DNA from: Lachnospiraceae bacterium
Lineage (GTDB): Bacteria > Bacillota > Clostridia > Lachnospirales > Lachnospiraceae
Assembly: GCA_017476305.1 (NCBI GenBank)
Contig: JAFVAA010000550.1
Coordinates: 1 to 9,138 of the forward strand
DNA: 9,138 nucleotides
Direction: 5' to 3'
Of the stretch, positions 8,401 through 9,138 are shown piece by piece (the first letter of the stretch is position 1; every line of letters starts with the position of its first letter). Both the position numbers and the translations under genes were made by a program. The notes below the pieces were generated by a model, which had not been told where the DNA came from, did not search any database, and saw nothing but the letters and a program-made list of their open reading frames with translations.

Positions 8401-8557
8401 ACGGATTCTCATTGGATAAAACAATAAGCTTCGCCCCCGTCCTCTTATGCCGAAGACGAATGGCAAAGCTTTCAATCTCCTCGATATATTCTCCTTCTAA
8501 ATATTCATATGCCTCTAACCGCTGAAATTCCTCTGCTTTTTTCATTTCTCTGTCCAT
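5426..8557 (-). CDS. M16C family zinc metallopeptidase (presequence protease/insulinase-like)
   Basis: 1043 residues, a single-chain double-sized M16 enzyme that cuts oligopeptides inside a closed chamber. The inverted zinc motif HxxEH is HILEH (72-76), with the third ligand glutamate at 174 in VVLNEMKAHDG; that spacing of about 98 residues resembles PreP-type enzymes. GGGNALTSADHTSFYF (100-115) matches the strand region facing the active site. The middle holds an M16C-associated linker domain. The C-terminal half keeps the substrate-binding Arg/Tyr element: ELREHGGAYGF (879-889) and SYRDP (903-907). No signal peptide or membrane segment, so cytosolic, probably clearing peptides. The tail is strongly acidic (about 1026-1034). 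The ATG at 8557 has AAAGGAGG a few bases upstream; ATG at codon 5 is less well spaced. The gene lies 55 bases after the ATPase gene on the same strand, likely one operon. Its last 11 bases overlap arcC tail-to-tail. Confidence 0.93.
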   Translation of the reverse strand: MDREMKKAEEFQRLEAYEYLEGEYIEEIESFAIRLRHKRTGAKLIVLSNENPYKVFHISFLTPPKNSRGVAHILEHSVLAGSRTYPTGTWEKIIDGLSIGGGNALTSADHTSFYFMAQKEEEFLECMDLYMDSVFYPLVLTDENIFKREGWRLEIVEDEEGEPYIDYNGVVLNEMKAHDGNYVRRAYDKFYQKLMEGSVYHYRSGGKSYQVPKCSYEELVQYHKDYYHPSNACIYLYGDMEPGETLRFLDEEYLSCFERREPVILPMVSVEKSLEICKKKIKAEKEEDHFYIYGFLFGEKVRPEQAMAFRLFLKEMASIVRHELSGVGIFADVECGFSQTGPQDSIDILIFTEVKNAGKDIYKAVKKAIRGKFENDEVFRAELMARINCYELGFWEDMNAKGSVGVNLFEMLEKYWYYDERYVFDVFQVSDQLQYVKNRIWGGCYNTLISQEIPKQRREVLLECQPKFMGGDYFLKRLYDPLNALLKDFTDEEFLQLEKEDARYRLWDEEVHKRTGQSEEWKKTREKIREHTEMASTEYVKSVEGGITYYHIPVTQSKVVWLCLSFDADDFKEHISELNLLVNFIDGRDFGSFFGLGYDEAKTFLTSYLITELVVNRDFSSKSDLSHLRVDISTCVLEENIPDAVRLIQRMLFDIFIAIPNFEEGIERRMEQMKADFCDSPENYHTIAGGAVVDERILLMDQSGGWEYYEFLDSLKKGGRKALKSFYKNCYAMLNRIFVEERLSVFCSSSERGLILVKKSFAQNALSQVHKELLSKLKKDYKDAIREEENYEIRKELKRWKKFFCRYGENTELTKWREGTEISAEASADMSNRAVIIPSSVNYISFYGSAGEGYDYLEANVGALRVAEAMIKSEYLRNELREHGGAYGFDIAVYTSGKLEITSYRDPHLKRSFQVIKKCGVFLKNYDFDEKKLSEIKLSMLNGMLDSKNSDPWSGQEDVRSIEIKQMEPDFEQRTMEQIRDCTREDILEAAELIEQMLENGRFCVFGSKKSIEKRASLFGRIDVVFEEEGEEEEKPVQTSPSR
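5435..5460 (+). terminator. Probable arcC terminator, inside the 3' end of the opposing peptidase gene
   Basis: AGGAGAAG (5435-5442) pairs perfectly with CTTCTCCT (5453-5460), extended inward by a T-G and a C-G pair around a six-base loop. On the plus strand it overlaps the arcC stop and is followed by a pyrimidine-rich run (CTTCTTCTCCC) rather than a clean T tract. On the minus strand no T tract follows, so it probably serves arcC only. Confidence 0.5.
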
Positions 8558-8612
8558 ATGTCCTCCTTTCCCGGTGCTTTTTCATTCATTATACAAAATG
8601 TTTTCAGCCGCT

Positions 8613-9138
8613 TCAAGGCTGACCACAAATCAGATTTCCCCCATGCAGCAGCTCCCTGTACTTCTCATCACAGGTCAAAAAAATCACCTGATTTTTCTCA
8701 GCGAACCTCTCAATCAGCCTGCACGCCTGCCTTACACGCCCCGGATCCATATCCGTAAACGGATCGTCAAAGACCGCAAGCCCGTCTCCATCCGGGAAAA
8801 TATGCTCTAACATTGCCAGGCGGAATGCCAGGGAAATCGTGTCCTTTGTCCCTTCAGAAAGAGTTCCATACGTCAGCATATGTTCTATTTCCGAACCGTC
8901 GGTTTCCATCCTGCTGGTCAGGACTGCAGTAAACTTCTCATCCAGAGAGCAAAGGGTAATCCCGTCCTCCGAAATAAGTCCTAAATATTCCTCAAATTTT
9001 TCAAAAATATCCTCCACCGGATTTCCGCTTTCTGCTTCCTTCATCCGGTCGAATTCCTCTTTAATATGCCGCCAGTGAAAATCCTCCTTCTATATTTTTT
9101 CGAATGTCTCCTCCTTCCTTTGGAGTTCTTCTGCATAC
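8613..9138 (-). pseudogene. SMC/YhaN-like ATPase, C-terminal part, with an in-frame TAG at 9090-9092
   Basis: The reading frame enters at the right edge (YAEELQRKEETFEKI), meets TAG at 9092-9090, then continues without another stop to TGA at 8613. Counting from the Met at 9044, the later part holds the ABC signature LSEGTKDTISLAFRLAM (62-78), Walker B LAVFDDPFTDMD (89-100) and the strand VIFLTCDEKY (120-129). These are the C-terminal ATPase motifs of SMC/RecN/YhaN-type proteins, whose Walker A lies far upstream, outside the window. The residues around the stop are charged and helical, as expected for the coiled coil. The switch histidine usual after the last strand appears to be Asp (TCDE). 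YhaN-like proteins are often paired with a YhaO/SbcD-like phosphoesterase; that partner would be off the edge. A CAG-to-TAG change is the simplest source of the stop, but a base error is equally possible. It precedes the M16C gene by 55 bases. Confidence 0.75.

Noticed and set aside
3800..9092. Stop-codon reassignment (TAA or TAG read as an amino acid)
   Set aside because: The same codons end neighbouring genes at sensible family lengths: TAG ends the AI-2E gene (455-457) and arcC (5434-5436), and TAA ends the glnN frame just before a terminator. UAA is also not a Sec or Pyl codon.
9042..9092. Translation restart after the TAG using AAGGAGG at 9083-9089
   Set aside because: No ATG, GTG or TTG in the correct frame sits at a usable distance; the next in-frame ATG (9044) is about 40 bases away.

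Overview
The window looks like chromosome of an anaerobic Firmicute, most likely a Lachnospiraceae-type clostridium. The reasons are strong AGGAGG-type ribosome binding sites, textbook sigma-A promoters with 17-base spacers, a type III glutamine synthetase, a YicC/YloC protein, an M16C peptidase, and a clostridial style of nitrogen-gene leader. The species cannot be fixed from the sequence alone. I see no mobile element, CRISPR array, rRNA or tRNA.

Layout. On the minus strand at the left edge lies the N-terminal 123 codons of a YicC/YloC-family endoribonuclease with its own promoter. Upstream of it, same strand, is a complete AI-2E family (TqsA/PerM-like) membrane protein with its own promoter. 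A 345-base divergent intergenic region (1901-2245) then holds the AI-2E promoter, a plus-strand promoter, and a structured leader for glnN. That leader contains a hexaloop hairpin of the ANTAR-target type (A at loop position 1, G at 4) that shares bases with the 5' arm of a terminator hairpin. glnN (type III glutamine synthetase) follows on the plus strand. Its frame is continuous over 703 codons except for one in-frame TAA at codon 519. Tandem terminator hairpins separate it from arcC, a monocistronic carbamate kinase with a clear promoter and a terminator-like hairpin. arcC runs tail-to-tail into a minus-strand gene for a large cytosolic M16C zinc peptidase, overlapping its 3' end by 11 bases. 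At the right edge, upstream of the peptidase on the same strand, is the C-terminal part of an SMC/YhaN-like ATPase, also interrupted in frame by one stop codon (TAG).

How the genes relate. glnN and arcC are both nitrogen-economy genes: ammonia assimilation into glutamine, and ATP recovery from carbamoyl phosphate with release of ammonia. They are transcribed separately, and only glnN carries the attenuator-like leader. The ATPase and the M16C peptidase are probably co-transcribed, 55 bases apart. The two nonsense codons, plus a substituted active-site residue in the carbamate kinase, are the oddest things here. They may be real strain-level gene decay or consensus sequence errors, and the sequence alone cannot decide. 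I did not find a convincing undescribed multi-gene system.
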